Position numbers and translations under genes: made by a program. Below the pieces are notes generated by a model. The model saw only the letters and a program-made list of their open reading frames with translations. It made no database searches and had not been told where the DNA came from. Positions 1 through 9,656 of a stretch of DNA of 64,000 nt are shown one piece after another. Numbering within the stretch: position 1 is the first letter of the stretch; each line of letters starts with the position of its first letter. This DNA is from Noviherbaspirillum sp. L7-7A (GTDB taxonomy: Bacteria > Pseudomonadota > Gammaproteobacteria > Burkholderiales > Burkholderiaceae_D): contig NZ_JAHQRJ010000001.1 in the NCBI RefSeq assembly GCF_019052805.1, positions 1,612,001 to 1,676,000 on the forward strand, written 5' to 3'.

Positions 1-2
1 GC

Positions 3-731
3 GCCTTCAGCGAGATGGAACAGGTGCTGTTGTGCTCGCCTGAAGACAAGGCGCTGCTCGCACAGCGTTTCAGCGAGCGGCAGATCGGCGTGATTCCCAA
101 CACGATCCGTGTGCCGGCCCAGCTTCCCGCGCGCCAGCCGCGTGCGCCGCTGCAACTGCTGTTTGTCGGCACGCTCAACTATCCACCCAACGAAAACGCG
201 GTGAAGTGGCTGACGGAAGAGATCATCCCGGCCATTCGCAAGCAGGTCGGCCCGGACAATGCGGTCCTCACCGTGATCGGCCGCGGTCCGACGGAGTGGA
301 TGAAACAGCAGGCAGCGGCCGGCGCCTTCGTGTTGCATGGCGATGTGCCCGATGTCGCTCCCTACTACGAAGCATGCGACGCGGTGCTTGTGCCGATCCG
401 CGCGGGCGGCGGCACGCGCATCAAGATACTGGAAGCCTTTGGTTATGGCCGTGTCGTGATTTCCACGACGCTGGGCGCCGAAGGGATCGCAGCCGGGTAT
501 GGCAGCGAGCTGCTGATTGCCAACAGCCCCGACGAGTTTGCCGAAGCAAGCGGCCGGCTACTGCAGGAACCTGAACTGGCGCAACGGCTGATCGCCCATG
601 GACGGCGAAGGGTGATGGAGCGCTATTCGATGGGAGCCTGTGAAGAGGCCGTCGACGCCATCTTCCTGCCCACCATGGCAGGTCAGGCTCCCACTGGCCT
701 GCAGGAAGCGCAGGCAACGCCGACAAGTTAG
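3..731 (+). CDS. Glycosyltransferase family 4-like, 5' end cut by window
   Basis: The reading frame is open to the left edge, so the N-terminal acceptor domain lies outside the window. What remains is the C-terminal Rossmann half of a GT-B glycosyltransferase: LLFVGTLNYPPN begins the domain, followed by the donor-site region with GGGTRIKILEAFGYG. The latter is the usual GT4 segment that contacts the nucleotide sugar. The methionine at position 15 lies inside the domain and is not the true start. It converges on the next gene across a strong hairpin terminator. It probably belongs to the exopolysaccharide locus; the sugar added cannot be told. Confidence 0.8.
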   Translation, partial: AFSEMEQVLLCSPEDKALLAQRFSERQIGVIPNTIRVPAQLPARQPRAPLQLLFVGTLNYPPNENAVKWLTEEIIPAIRKQVGPDNAVLTVIGRGPTEWMKQQAAAGAFVLHGDVPDVAPYYEACDAVLVPIRAGGGTRIKILEAFGYGRVVISTTLGAEGIAAGYGSELLIANSPDEFAEASGRLLQEPELAQRLIAHGRRRVMERYSMGACEEAVDAIFLPTMAGQAPTGLQEAQATPTS

Positions 732-773
732 TTGGCAGGCTGACCGCGTTCCCACTGACGAATCGATCGACAC

Positions 774-808
774 AAGGCGCCGGGCATGCATCTGCAGCCC
801 GGCGCCTT
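774..808. terminator. Bidirectional terminator between convergent glycosyltransferases
   Basis: A perfect 12-bp stem (positions 774-785 with 797-808) encloses an 11-nt loop. The arms begin AA and end TT, and the hairpin lies in the gap between two convergent genes, so it can serve both strands. Confidence 0.7.
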
Positions 809-856
809 TGCATTGCGGAGCCTTAGTGGATGATGGGCTGATCGGGGTCAGCAGCG

Positions 857-1834
857 TCAGGCGCCGTCGCGGCCGGATTGGCTCAGGCGCCACACCACGT
901 CCCGCACCATCGGCGGACAGGCCGTGATGGCGCGCTTGATCTGAAACTTCGGATCGGTGGGCAGGCTCGCAAACTCGGCCGCGGTTTCCTTCGCCGAAGA
1001 AAAATCCCCGCGGGCATAGGCAATATCAAATGCCTGCCGCCGGCGCTGATCAATCACCGCTTGCACCTGCTGGCGATGCTGCGCGGCGCCGGGATGCGTC
1101 CGCAGCGAATGTTCAAGGATGCGGATTTCTCCTTGCAGCATGCGCAAGGTATCGCGGGAATCATTGCTGTCGTGCTTTCGTACGCGCACCAGCGGCACGG
1201 TCAGGTAGCCAAGCCGGCCATGACAGATTGCCCTCAGCAGGAACTCGAAGTCCTCGCCGCCAACGCGGTTGAAGCGCGCATCGTAACCCCCGACCGCTTC
1301 ATAGAAGCGCTTGCTGAATGCGCTTCCGGAGGGGAAGAAAGGCTGATAGCGGAGGACGCGCCGGTACAGTTCCGGAATGTCGACGCAATAATCATCGCCG
1401 CATCTGGCGCCTTCCAGAAAGCCGGCCGGCGCCTGCGCCAGCTTGTCCGGATGATCCCCTTCGATGGTGAAGGGAATGAAATTGCTGTACCAGATATCGA
1501 TTTCGGGCTGGGCGGCCATTGCCCTGCGCATGCTTGCGCAGAATGCCGGATGAAGCAGGTCATCCGAGTCACACAGCACAACGTGGGAAGAACGGCTCGC
1601 GGCAACGCCGCTGTTGCGGGCTTTCTGGACGCCGACATTGGCGGAAGCAATTACCGTGATACGGTCGCCATATTTTTCCAGATGGCTGAGCGTGTCGTCC
1701 GTTGAACCATCGTCGACGACGATGATCTCGTCGAACGGCGTTTCCTGATGCAGAGCGGAGGCAATGGTCTCATCGATCAGATGGCCACGGTTATAGCTTG
1801 GAATGACAAGGGATAGCGTTTGCAGCAGAGACAT
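857..1834 (-). CDS. Glycosyltransferase family 2
   Basis: This 325-residue protein has the GT-A fold of family 2. The N-terminus reads LSLVIPSYNRGHLIDETIASA, followed by VVDDGSTDDT and the metal/nucleotide-binding LCDSDDLL (DxD-type). Such enzymes transfer a sugar from a nucleotide donor on the cytoplasmic side of the membrane. A second half, with GGYDARFNRVGGEDFEF, matches the usual acceptor-binding ED motif. No membrane segments are evident. It follows the deacetylase-glycosyltransferase fusion gene by about 90 bp on the same strand and probably acts in the same polysaccharide pathway. Donor and acceptor are unknown. Confidence 0.85.
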   Translation of the reverse strand: MSLLQTLSLVIPSYNRGHLIDETIASALHQETPFDEIIVVDDGSTDDTLSHLEKYGDRITVIASANVGVQKARNSGVAASRSSHVVLCDSDDLLHPAFCASMRRAMAAQPEIDIWYSNFIPFTIEGDHPDKLAQAPAGFLEGARCGDDYCVDIPELYRRVLRYQPFFPSGSAFSKRFYEAVGGYDARFNRVGGEDFEFLLRAICHGRLGYLTVPLVRVRKHDSNDSRDTLRMLQGEIRILEHSLRTHPGAAQHRQQVQAVIDQRRRQAFDIAYARGDFSSAKETAAEFASLPTDPKFQIKRAITACPPMVRDVVWRLSQSGRDGA

Positions 1835-1926
1835 GGCGGATCTTTCGTATTGTAAAGATGAAGCGCCGTCTACCTGGGCACAGGCAACGTGAGCTTGCCT
1901 CTGCCATACCCTCCCCCTGCAACGCG

Positions 1927-4239
1927 TCAGCGTTGCCGCAGCACGCGTTCCGAAATTTGCACGAACTGCCTGGCCACTGCCTCGGTGTTGTTACACCGCG
2001 CAATCTCCATACCGCGTGTGCCCAGAAAGCGCGCCAGGGTTTCATCGTTAAGCAAGGCCAGAACCCGCCCGGCAATGTCGTCCGGGTCCTCGCCGTTGAC
2101 AAGAAAGCCCGACTGGCCGTCGATCACGGCTTCCACCACGCCGCCTGCACGGCCGCCAATGACTGGCTTGCCGCAGGCATTGGCTTCACGGAACACCAGG
2201 CCAAAGCCCTCGGTATCGCCATCCGGCATCGTGCGGTTGGGCATCAGGAAAAGATCGCAGAGCCGGAAATAGCGGACCAGGTCTTCTTCGGATGCCTTGC
2301 CCACCAGCGTGACGTATTCACCCAGGTTCTCCTCGGCGATCAGGCGTTCGAGTTCGGGCCGGAGCTCGCCTTCCCCAACGATCAGGTAGCGGACATCGGA
2401 GCGCTGCCTGATCACCTTGGCCATCGCGCGTATGCCCATGTCGGCACCCTTGCGCGCGACCAGACGACCCAGGGTCAGCACTACCTTGCACGATTGGAGT
2501 CCGTGCCTGCTTACAAGTTCCGGATCGCGTTCACCTGGCGTGAAACGTTCGGTGTCAACACCGTTTGGCACAAGCGACACCTGCTCGGCACGCAGGCCCA
2601 TCTGCTGGGTCAGGGCATCACAGGTGAAGGCACTGACCGCAATCACCTTGTCGGCGGCATTGAGGTACTCGCGCCGCTTGTTGCCATGCAGGCGGCCGCC
2701 GGTCGCGGTGGTGATTTCCTCGCCATGCACATAGATGATGAGCCTGGTGCCGAAGACCTTCTTGAGCGCGATGCCAAGCCAGCTGCCCGACACCAGTTCG
2801 CCAATGCAGATCACATTGATCTGATGCCTCCTGACCAGCCTGGCCGCCGATATCAGCACGTTGACATACAGAGGGATGTCCTGAAAGGCGAAGCGCGCCA
2901 GCGACACCGCGATGTTGGCGGGAGGCGGCTGCATCATCGGCCGCAACAGCCTGATGCGATCAACCGGGTACACGGCAGCGGCATCATGCTCGCGCCAGCC
3001 CTCGATCTCGCGTCCGTTCAGGTAATTGGTATGCGCGGTCAGCACCCGCACGCTGCCCGGCGGCATATGCATGCATAAATTCTCATAGACGACGGCAGAG
3101 CCGCCGTGCAAGGGTGCGAATGTGCTCGCCACCATCAGGCAGCGCACCGGCGTTTGGGCCGCGCTTTCCTGCCTGGTCCGGAAGGCGGGCCCTGTCACCA
3201 CCGCCTTGCGCTCCGGCGTCATCAGGTTGCGCGCCAGCTGCAGCGCCATCCGCTCCTTGGTCAGTCCCCACGGGGTAAAACGCGGCAACTGGTAAATGTC
3301 CGAGCCCTGCCGGGCAGCGCCGCCACTGGTGGCAACAGCTGCCTTGTAGCCGCAGGCGCGGACCATTGCCACATGCCTGCCGTCATAGTCCTTCAGTGGC
3401 CGGCCATTCGGATAGGCAAAGCTCTGGACCGGACCACCGATGATGGCCTCCAGCCTTTCCTTGCAGCCGCCTATCTCTTCCATGGCCTGCTCATCGCTGC
3501 ATTCGTTCAGGATGGGATGGCTGATCGTATGACCGCCGATTTCAAAGCCCTGGCTATGCAACTGGCGCACCGAATCGCGGTTGAACGGTTTTGGCCATAC
3601 CAGCGGCGATACCGCCTGCGCCTCGATCATTTCGATGGCGCCCAGGCGCTCCGCCAGGGGCGCGTATTTGAGCCGTTCCTGCAGCTCGGAAATCAGCCTG
3701 ATGCGATTGTTCGGCTGCTTCAGGTCGGCATAGGCGGCGAAGCCATACGGCAGGCGCGCGCCGCTGTCGGGCAGCGCCCTCACTGCCGCGATGATGCGCT
3801 CATGCCAGAGGGCAGGACCGTCCAGCTGCTCGGTGGTGACGAAGAAGGTTGCCTGCATGTTGCGCGCGCGCAGCGCTGGACTGACGGTGCTGAGCCATTC
3901 GTCGTAGCCGTCATCGAACGTAATGGACACCGCCTTCTTCGGCAGCTTGCCGCGCGCAAGCGCAGTGGCAGCATCGGTGAGGGGCAGGACGCTCGCATGT
4001 TCCTGCAGGTAGTCGAGGATGTGCTCGAACTGGGAAAAGACCGGTTCGTTCGGCGTCAGCGGGTCGGCGAGCAAGGGCAGCTTGTGGAACAGCAGAATCG
4101 TCAGCCTGGCATTCTGGCCCTGCGGCGACAACAGCGAAAACAGCCCATTGGAGAAGCGCGCCGCCAGCCCGCGACTTTGCGGCGGGACATCGCCGCGACG
4201 CAATGGCAAGAAGGAATTTTGCATATCAGGTACCGGCAT
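1927..4239 (-). CDS. Fusion of NodB-type polysaccharide deacetylase and GT4 glycosyltransferase
   Basis: One 770-residue frame carries two enzymes. Residues about 45-345 form a carbohydrate esterase 4 domain: TFDDGYD at 107-113 supplies the catalytic and metal [10 protein letters not shown], GGHTISH at 235-241 the metal histidines, and SFAYPNG near 273 the third motif. From about residue 366 (VRCLMVASTFAPLHGGSAVV) a complete GT4 glycosyltransferase follows, with LVPNGVDTERF, LTLGRLVARKG and an E-x7-E-type segment at EGFGLVFREANA. The expected reactions are N-deacetylation of an acetamido sugar and sugar transfer. No signal peptide is seen, so both domains should be cytoplasmic. The gene overlaps the upstream ligase gene by 14 bp. 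The fused arrangement is clear; the coupling of activities is inference. Confidence 0.88.
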   Translation of the reverse strand: MPVPDMQNSFLPLRRGDVPPQSRGLAARFSNGLFSLLSPQGQNARLTILLFHKLPLLADPLTPNEPVFSQFEHILDYLQEHASVLPLTDAATALARGKLPKKAVSITFDDGYDEWLSTVSPALRARNMQATFFVTTEQLDGPALWHERIIAAVRALPDSGARLPYGFAAYADLKQPNNRIRLISELQERLKYAPLAERLGAIEMIEAQAVSPLVWPKPFNRDSVRQLHSQGFEIGGHTISHPILNECSDEQAMEEIGGCKERLEAIIGGPVQSFAYPNGRPLKDYDGRHVAMVRACGYKAAVATSGGAARQGSDIYQLPRFTPWGLTKERMALQLARNLMTPERKAVVTGPAFRTRQESAAQTPVRCLMVASTFAPLHGGSAVVYENLCMHMPPGSVRVLTAHTNYLNGREIEGWREHDAAAVYPVDRIRLLRPMMQPPPANIAVSLARFAFQDIPLYVNVLISAARLVRRHQINVICIGELVSGSWLGIALKKVFGTRLIIYVHGEEITTATGGRLHGNKRREYLNAADKVIAVSAFTCDALTQQMGLRAEQVSLVPNGVDTERFTPGERDPELVSRHGLQSCKVVLTLGRLVARKGADMGIRAMAKVIRQRSDVRYLIVGEGELRPELERLIAEENLGEYVTLVGKASEEDLVRYFRLCDLFLMPNRTMPDGDTEGFGLVFREANACGKPVIGGRAGGVVEAVIDGQSGFLVNGEDPDDIAGRVLALLNDETLARFLGTRGMEIARCNNTEAVARQFVQISERVLRQR

Positions 4240-5551
4240 GGGCGGTTCCGGTATTCAGCGCTGGCTGTGGCTGCATATCCATGTTCTGGCCGAGCACGTT
4301 CTTCTTCACGGCGGATGCGAGTTGCCTGATCACGATGCGCTGGGTCGCGACCAGCGCGGCCATCACATAGTAAAAGTAATCGTAATAAGCCAGCGAGAGG
4401 AATGCGCCACCCACCATGTAGCCGATCAGGCTGACCTGCGACATTGCGGCGAAGTCGGCAGCCCACTTCAATTCAGGATGCATGCGTGTCTTCTTGATGA
4501 TGCGGTAAGCCATGTGCCAGGCCGATGCCAGCAGGCCAACGAAGATCGCCAGGCCGATATAACCATGTTCGCCCAGCACCTGGAAATAGATGCTGTGGGC
4601 CGCGTGGAAATCGGTTGGGTCCGGCGCGTAGACCCGGAACATCGCAGGGTTGAACACCATGAAGCCGCCGCCCAGCGCATGGTTCTTGGCCACTTCGATG
4701 GCGAAATACCAGGCGTTGATACGGCCCAGCGCCGAGCCGTCGGTCTTGTATTCGCCGATGGACGACATCCGCTCATGCCACTGCTCCGGCATGGCCAGAA
4801 ACACCAGCGGAATCATCAGCAGCAGCACCAGGCCGGTGCTGACCTTGTTGCGGCTCTTGAGCCACAGGAAGCCCATCATTACCGCACCGGCCAGCAAGGC
4901 GCCGCGTGAATAGGAGCCGGCGGCAGCCACCATGGTCAGCGCAGTCAATACCTCCAGGCCATGACGCATCCAGCGCTTCTGCGCCTGCAAGCGCAGGTAC
5001 CAGATGATGGGTGCCGACATCACCAGGGCCAGGGCCAGGGAATTGTTCTCGGCGATATAGCTGCCGCTTGGCCCCAGCACGCGATACGAGCCGCCCGTGG
5101 CCAGCGTGAACAGGCCTCCCTTGGCGCCAAAGAGCGCCAGCGACAAGGCCAGGATCCAGATCATCTTCTTGAGGTCGTCTTCCTTCTGCACCACCATGAT
5201 GGTGACCACCACCATGACGAATGTCTTGATGACACGGCTCCATTCCGCATTGACCAGGAAAGGCGGCGAAATCGCAAAGAGCGTGGTGACCGTGGTCCAT
5301 ATCATGAACGCCACCAGCAGAACGGTGGGCAGTGTCACCGGATACTGGCGGGGCTCGCGGGAGAACAGGACGGCGGCGATGGTGATCACGGCCACCATCA
5401 TCGCAAACGGAAAATCATGCGCGGGGCCATAGGCAAGACGGTGCGGATTCATCAGGCTGATCCACATGAACACCAGGGCACCGATCGCGGGCCGCTTCCA
5501 CATCACGGGAATCAGGCCGAAGATGATGCCGAATATGACAATGTCACGCAT
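4226..5551 (-). CDS. O-antigen ligase/polymerase-like membrane protein, exosortase A-associated
   Basis: A 441-residue polytopic membrane protein with roughly ten to twelve hydrophobic segments and a long periplasmic loop rich in H, R and F before the last helices (HAAHSIYFQVLGEHG). This is the Wzy/WaaL-type architecture. The opening MRDIVIFGIIFGLIPVMWKRP and the MNPHRLAYG segment resemble the putative O-glycosylation ligase family tied to exosortase A systems (TIGR03097, recalled, not searched). It may polymerise the repeat unit or transfer glycan to protein. It overlaps the GT4 gene upstream by 8 bp and the fusion gene downstream by 14 bp, so it is translationally coupled. Confidence 0.85.
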   Translation of the reverse strand: MRDIVIFGIIFGLIPVMWKRPAIGALVFMWISLMNPHRLAYGPAHDFPFAMMVAVITIAAVLFSREPRQYPVTLPTVLLVAFMIWTTVTTLFAISPPFLVNAEWSRVIKTFVMVVVTIMVVQKEDDLKKMIWILALSLALFGAKGGLFTLATGGSYRVLGPSGSYIAENNSLALALVMSAPIIWYLRLQAQKRWMRHGLEVLTALTMVAAAGSYSRGALLAGAVMMGFLWLKSRNKVSTGLVLLLMIPLVFLAMPEQWHERMSSIGEYKTDGSALGRINAWYFAIEVAKNHALGGGFMVFNPAMFRVYAPDPTDFHAAHSIYFQVLGEHGYIGLAIFVGLLASAWHMAYRIIKKTRMHPELKWAADFAAMSQVSLIGYMVGGAFLSLAYYDYFYYVMAALVATQRIVIRQLASAVKKNVLGQNMDMQPQPALNTGTAHAGT

Positions 5552-6701
5552 GCTTCGGAATCCTTTTAAACAGTTCGACGGCGCGCATCGCGTTTTCCCG
5601 CCAGGTCAGTCGCTTGTCGTTGATGGTCTTGCGTGCGTTCTCGCCCATGCGCTCGCGCAGGGCAACGTCGGCGCTGAGCTTGCCGATCGCGGCTGCCATG
5701 CCATCGGCCGCTTTTGGGTCGAACAATACCGCATTCTGGCCGTCGGTGAGGATTTCCATCAGGTTTGGTTGCGCAGGGCCAATGATGGCCTTGCCGAGCG
5801 CCAGATATTCGAACAGCTTCAATGGCGACGCATATTCCACCACCGCCGGCTGCAGGGCGATATCGAATGCGGCGACATACCGCGCCACCTCGTCCCGCCC
5901 GATCACGCCGGTGAAGCTCACGCGATGCTCGATGTTGAGTTCCCTCGCCTGCGCCTCCAGCGCCGGCCGCGCCGGGCCGTCGCCCACCACCAGCAGATGG
6001 CGGCTGGACTCGGGCGGATCGTCGGCGATCATCGTGATCACCTTGTCCAGGCCATGCCAGTCGCGCACGAAGCCGGTGAAGCCCAGCACGATGTTGCCTT
6101 CCAGTCCGAGTGCGGCCTTGGCGGCACGGCTTTCGGGCGCCTCGCTGAACTGGCTGGCATTGATGCCATTGGGAATAACCACGATGCGCTCGCGCGGCAC
6201 GCCATAGGAAGCAACGATGTCGCCCAGCACCTGCGTGACCGGGAGAACATAGTCGGCCGCATTCCAGGTATAGGCCTGGGACCAGCGCGCCAGCCCCTTC
6301 AACGCCAGGCCGTCGTAACGAGCGCGCTCCTCAAAGATGGGTGCGTTGACTTCCAGCAGCATCGGCAGCCCGAACTTGCGCTTGAGCCAGATGCCCGCCG
6401 GCAGAAACAGGTTGTAGCGCTCATACAGGCAGTCCGGCCGATGCTCGCGCACGGCTCTGACCAGGCGACGGTACGCAACCAGGCTGTAGGCAAGCTCCAT
6501 CAGCTCATACATCCACTTCGGGATGCTGCGCTTGAGCCACGCCACCATGCCGGCATCGGAACCGAAGTCTTCGGTTTCAGCGCTGGGCGGCGCCACCACG
6601 ATGACTTCATGACCAAGCTGGCGCAGTGCGCGGATCATCTCTTCGATATGGACGTATTGCCCGTCCTTGGAACGGGTTCGGTGGTGATACAGTATTTTCA
6701 T
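5544..6701 (-). CDS. Glycosyltransferase family 4
   Basis: This 385-residue GT-B enzyme starts MKILYHHRTRSKDGQYVHIEEM, a start typical of exosortase-locus glycosyltransferases. The C-terminal half has VVIPNGINASQF, VLGFTGFVRDWHGLD and the donor-binding SPLKLFEYLALGKAIIG with its conserved glutamate. It should transfer a sugar to a lipid-linked intermediate in the cytoplasm. Its start overlaps the stop of the preceding GT4 gene by 4 bp (ATGA) and its end overlaps the ligase gene, placing it mid-operon. The substrate cannot be read from the sequence. Confidence 0.85.
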   Translation of the reverse strand: MKILYHHRTRSKDGQYVHIEEMIRALRQLGHEVIVVAPPSAETEDFGSDAGMVAWLKRSIPKWMYELMELAYSLVAYRRLVRAVREHRPDCLYERYNLFLPAGIWLKRKFGLPMLLEVNAPIFEERARYDGLALKGLARWSQAYTWNAADYVLPVTQVLGDIVASYGVPRERIVVIPNGINASQFSEAPESRAAKAALGLEGNIVLGFTGFVRDWHGLDKVITMIADDPPESSRHLLVVGDGPARPALEAQARELNIEHRVSFTGVIGRDEVARYVAAFDIALQPAVVEYASPLKLFEYLALGKAIIGPAQPNLMEILTDGQNAVLFDPKAADGMAAAIGKLSADVALRERMGENARKTINDKRLTWRENAMRAVELFKRIPKHA

Positions 6702-7876
6702 GCCCTGCCCTGTGCTGCAATCCTTTGAAATAGCGCGATCTGTCCCTGGGTAGTGTCATCCCAGCTGAATCGCTCTGCATATCGCCTGGTGGCCTCGTGC
6801 GACGGATAGCTGGCGCGCAGCGCCGTCACCGCCTCTGCCACGCCATGCGGCGTGCGTTCCCGCATCAACACCCCGGCCTCCGGCGACGCCACCACTTCCG
6901 GCGTGCCCCAGACATTGCTCGCCACCACCGGCGTGCCGCAGGCCATGGATTCGAGCAGCACGTTGGCCCAGCCTTCCCGGCTGGAGGCCAGCACCAGCGC
7001 ATCGGCGCCGCCGTACCAGCGCTTGAGCTCGGTTTGCGGCAAGGGGCCAAGGAAGCGCACCCTGTCCTGCACCTTGAGCGCTTGCGCCAGGTCTTCGAGC
7101 TTCCTGCGGTCCGGCCCGGTGCCGGCAATGTTGAGATGCACCTCGGGCAGCGCCGGCAAGGCCTGGATCACCAGTTCATGACCCTTGCGGGGTTCGAGGT
7201 GGCCTACCGACATCAGCGTGAAGCCTTCCATGCCGAGCTCGGCCCGCAGCGCGGCGCGGTCGCCCGGCTGGAACAGCTCGAGGTTGACGCCGTTGCGCAA
7301 TGGCGTGATGCGGCTGCCATCGATGCCCAGCGCCACCATCTCGTCCTTGAGCGCATTGCAGACGGTGATCATGCCGGCCGCCTGCTCGGCTGCCCAGCGT
7401 ATCATCCGCCGCGGCAGCCGGTATTGCGGCACCAGGTTGATATCCGTGCCGCGGGCCGTGATGACCACGGGCTTGTTGAAATACCGCCCCAGCATGACGG
7501 CGGCCACGCCGTCCGGGTAGAAGTAATGCGCGTCGATCAGGTCGAAGTCGTAGCCTTCGTCGATGATGCGGCCCAGCGTGGACTTCAGCGCATTGGCCAG
7601 CAGCACCGGCGCGGCGCTCATGCCTATTTTCGGAATCACGGGGTAACGCGGATGGAGCACGTCCAGCCCGAAGCGCTGCTCGCTGGGAGGCACCTGCGCA
7701 AACGTGGCATATAGGCCAAAGCGTGGATGGCTGAAGGGAAACCAGGGTACCGGGGCGACCACGCGCGACTGTACTTGCCGGCTGGCTACCAGATAGCGCA
7801 AGCGGGTTTCCACAAAGATGCCGTGATTGGGCCATCGCTGGTTGGGGAACAAGGTGCTGAACGTAAGTAGTTTCAT
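6698..7876 (-). CDS. Glycosyltransferase family 4
   Basis: A GT-B glycosyltransferase of 392 residues when started at the ATG at 7876 (MKLLTFSTLFPNQRWPNHG). An in-frame ATG 111 bp further upstream would add a tail unlike the family, so the shorter form is preferred. Motifs include LRNGVNLELF, LMSVGHLEPRKGH and the donor-site SSREGWANVLLESMACGTPVV with the E-x7-E pattern. It is the first gene of a minus-strand run of glycosyltransferases leaving the AT-rich gap shared with the divergent UDP-glucose dehydrogenase gene. It probably elongates the exopolysaccharide repeat; the sugar is unknown. Confidence 0.85.
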   Translation of the reverse strand: MKLLTFSTLFPNQRWPNHGIFVETRLRYLVASRQVQSRVVAPVPWFPFSHPRFGLYATFAQVPPSEQRFGLDVLHPRYPVIPKIGMSAAPVLLANALKSTLGRIIDEGYDFDLIDAHYFYPDGVAAVMLGRYFNKPVVITARGTDINLVPQYRLPRRMIRWAAEQAAGMITVCNALKDEMVALGIDGSRITPLRNGVNLELFQPGDRAALRAELGMEGFTLMSVGHLEPRKGHELVIQALPALPEVHLNIAGTGPDRRKLEDLAQALKVQDRVRFLGPLPQTELKRWYGGADALVLASSREGWANVLLESMACGTPVVASNVWGTPEVVASPEAGVLMRERTPHGVAEAVTALRASYPSHEATRRYAERFSWDDTTQGQIALFQRIAAQGRA

Positions 7877-8288
7877 TGTCCTGTCTGAGAGCGGCGCTAT
7901 TTCTGTTGCAGCCTGCGTCCGCGTTTGCGCATGCGAAAAACGCAGCATCATGCCTGATTGACCATCGGCCGCAATGCGCCGGCGCATGGTAAAGCAGTTT
8001 TGCGGCAGCGCACCGTTTATTGCGTCAAATCAATTGGAAAACCGGCGCAATTGAATGATAATTCATTCTTGATAACATTTACATTGAGCAATATCGAAAG
8101 TAGTGCGGTTTGTTTCAACGTTCTTCTCCGGCTTTGATAAAAGCAATATTGCCAGAAAAGAATATTGATGCTAATTCAGCCTGCTGTCGTTAGGCTCGGA
8201 CAGGCTGGTGTCGCCGCTATACTGCTGACCTCGTGCCAGGCCAAGACGCTCTGGCATCCGTTTTCGACTTTTAATACTGAATCCGCTT
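7877..8288. promoter_or_regulatory. AT-rich divergent promoter region
   Basis: This 412-bp gap separates the leftward glycosyltransferase run from the rightward ugd gene and is clearly richer in A and T than its flanks, as expected for a divergent promoter region. At 8053-8068 there is an inverted repeat with 6-bp arms (GAATGA, TCATTC) around TAAT, directly followed by TTGATA at 8069. That pairing could be an operator next to a -35 element, but no good -10 follows at the right distance. A TATACT at 8218 also lacks a convincing -35. No gene of credible length is seen. Confidence 0.4.
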
Positions 8289-9656
8289 ATGAAAATTACC
8301 ATTATCGGCACTGGCTACGTTGGCCTGGTTTCCGGCGCCTGTTTTGCCGATGTCGGCAACACGGTCTTGTGCCTTGACGTCGACGCCAGGAAAATCGACA
8401 TGCTCAACGCGGGCCAGATTCCCATCCATGAGCCGGGTCTGGACAAGCTGGTTGCCAGCAATGCGGCGGCTGGACGGATTCTGTTCACCACCGACTATGA
8501 CCGCGCCGTCGCGCATGCCGAAGTCATCTTCATCGCGGTCGGCACGCCGCCCGACGAGGACGGCAGCGCCGACCTGCGCCATATCCTGTCGGCGGCCCGC
8601 AGCATCGGCCAGCGCATGACACGGCCCATCGTCGTGGTTGACAAGTCCACCGTTCCGGTCGGCACCGCCGACCAGGTGCGCGCGGCCATCGCCGAGGAAC
8701 TTGCCAAGCGGGACGTCAAGATCGACTACAGCGTGGTCAGCAACCCGGAATTCCTGAAGGAAGGCGCGGCCATCGACGACTTCATGCGGCCGGACCGCAT
8801 CGTCGTCGGCAGCGACGACCCGCAGTCGACCAGCATCATGCGCAAGCTGTATGCCCCATTCAGCCGCAACCACGACAAGCTGATCCACATGGATGTGCGC
8901 AGCGCCGAGCTGACCAAGTATGCGGCCAATGCGATGCTGGCCACCCGCATCAGCTTCATGAACGAACTGGCCAACCTGGCCGAACTGCTGGGCGCCGACA
9001 TCGAGGCAGTCCGCATGGGCATCGGTTCTGACCCGCGCATCGGGCCGCATTTCCTCTACGCCGGCATGGGCTATGGCGGTTCCTGCTTCCCGAAGGACGT
9101 CAAGGCGCTGCTCAAGACCTCGGTCGACCATGGCCGGCGCCTGCATCTGCTCAATGCGATCGAAACGGTCAATGAGGAACAGAAGGCGATCATGTTCGAC
9201 AAGATCGTCCGCCATTTCGGCAGCTTCCAGGAATTGCGCGGCAAGACCCTGGCGCTGTGGGGCCTGTCCTTCAAGCCCAACACCGACGACATGCGCGAAG
9301 CGCCCAGCCTGGTACTGATCAGGAAGCTGCTCGAAGCCGGCTGCCAGGTACGCGCTTACGACCCGGTAGCTTCCTCGGAAGCACGGCGCCTGCTGTTGCA
9401 GGAACACGGCGAGGAAGCATTCGGCCGCCAGATCACACTGTGCAGCAATGCATGGGAAGTTGTGGAAGGCTGCGACGCGCTGGCCCTGGTCACGGAATGG
9501 AAGGAATTCCGTTCGCCTGACTTCGAGCGCCTGGCCAAGACGCTGCGCGGCCGCGCCATCTTCGATGGCCGCAACCTGTACGACCCGGCCACGGTAGCCG
9601 ATGCCGGACTGGCCTATTACGGCATCGGCCGGCGCGGCCAGGCCGACGCGCGATGA
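8289..9656 (+). CDS. ugd: UDP-glucose 6-dehydrogenase
   Basis: A 455-residue member of the UDP-glucose/GDP-mannose dehydrogenase family, which oxidises UDP-glucose to UDP-glucuronate with two NAD+. The N-terminal Rossmann motif is GTGYVG at residues 8-13. The catalytic cysteine lies in [10 protein letters not shown], and the C-terminal domain has [17 protein letters not shown]. The length is normal. Its stop overlaps the start of the epimerase gene by 4 bp, so both steps from UDP-glucose to a 4-epimerised uronic acid are made together. It supplies precursor for the flanking exopolysaccharide locus. The start has no strong ribosome-binding site but matches the family exactly. Confidence 0.95.
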   Translation: MKITIIGTGYVGLVSGACFADVGNTVLCLDVDARKIDMLNAGQIPIHEPGLDKLVASNAAAGRILFTTDYDRAVAHAEVIFIAVGTPPDEDGSADLRHILSAARSIGQRMTRPIVVVDKSTVPVGTADQVRAAIAEELAKRDVKIDYSVVSNPEFLKEGAAIDDFMRPDRIVVGSDDPQSTSIMRKLYAPFSRNHDKLIHMDVRSAELTKYAANAMLATRISFMNELANLAELLGADIEAVRMGIGSDPRIGPHFLYAGMGYGGSCFPKDVKALLKTSVDHGRRLHLLNAIETVNEEQKAIMFDKIVRHFGSFQELRGKTLALWGLSFKPNTDDMREAPSLVLIRKLLEAGCQVRAYDPVASSEARRLLLQEHGEEAFGRQITLCSNAWEVVEGCDALALVTEWKEFRSPDFERLAKTLRGRAIFDGRNLYDPATVADAGLAYYGIGRRGQADAR

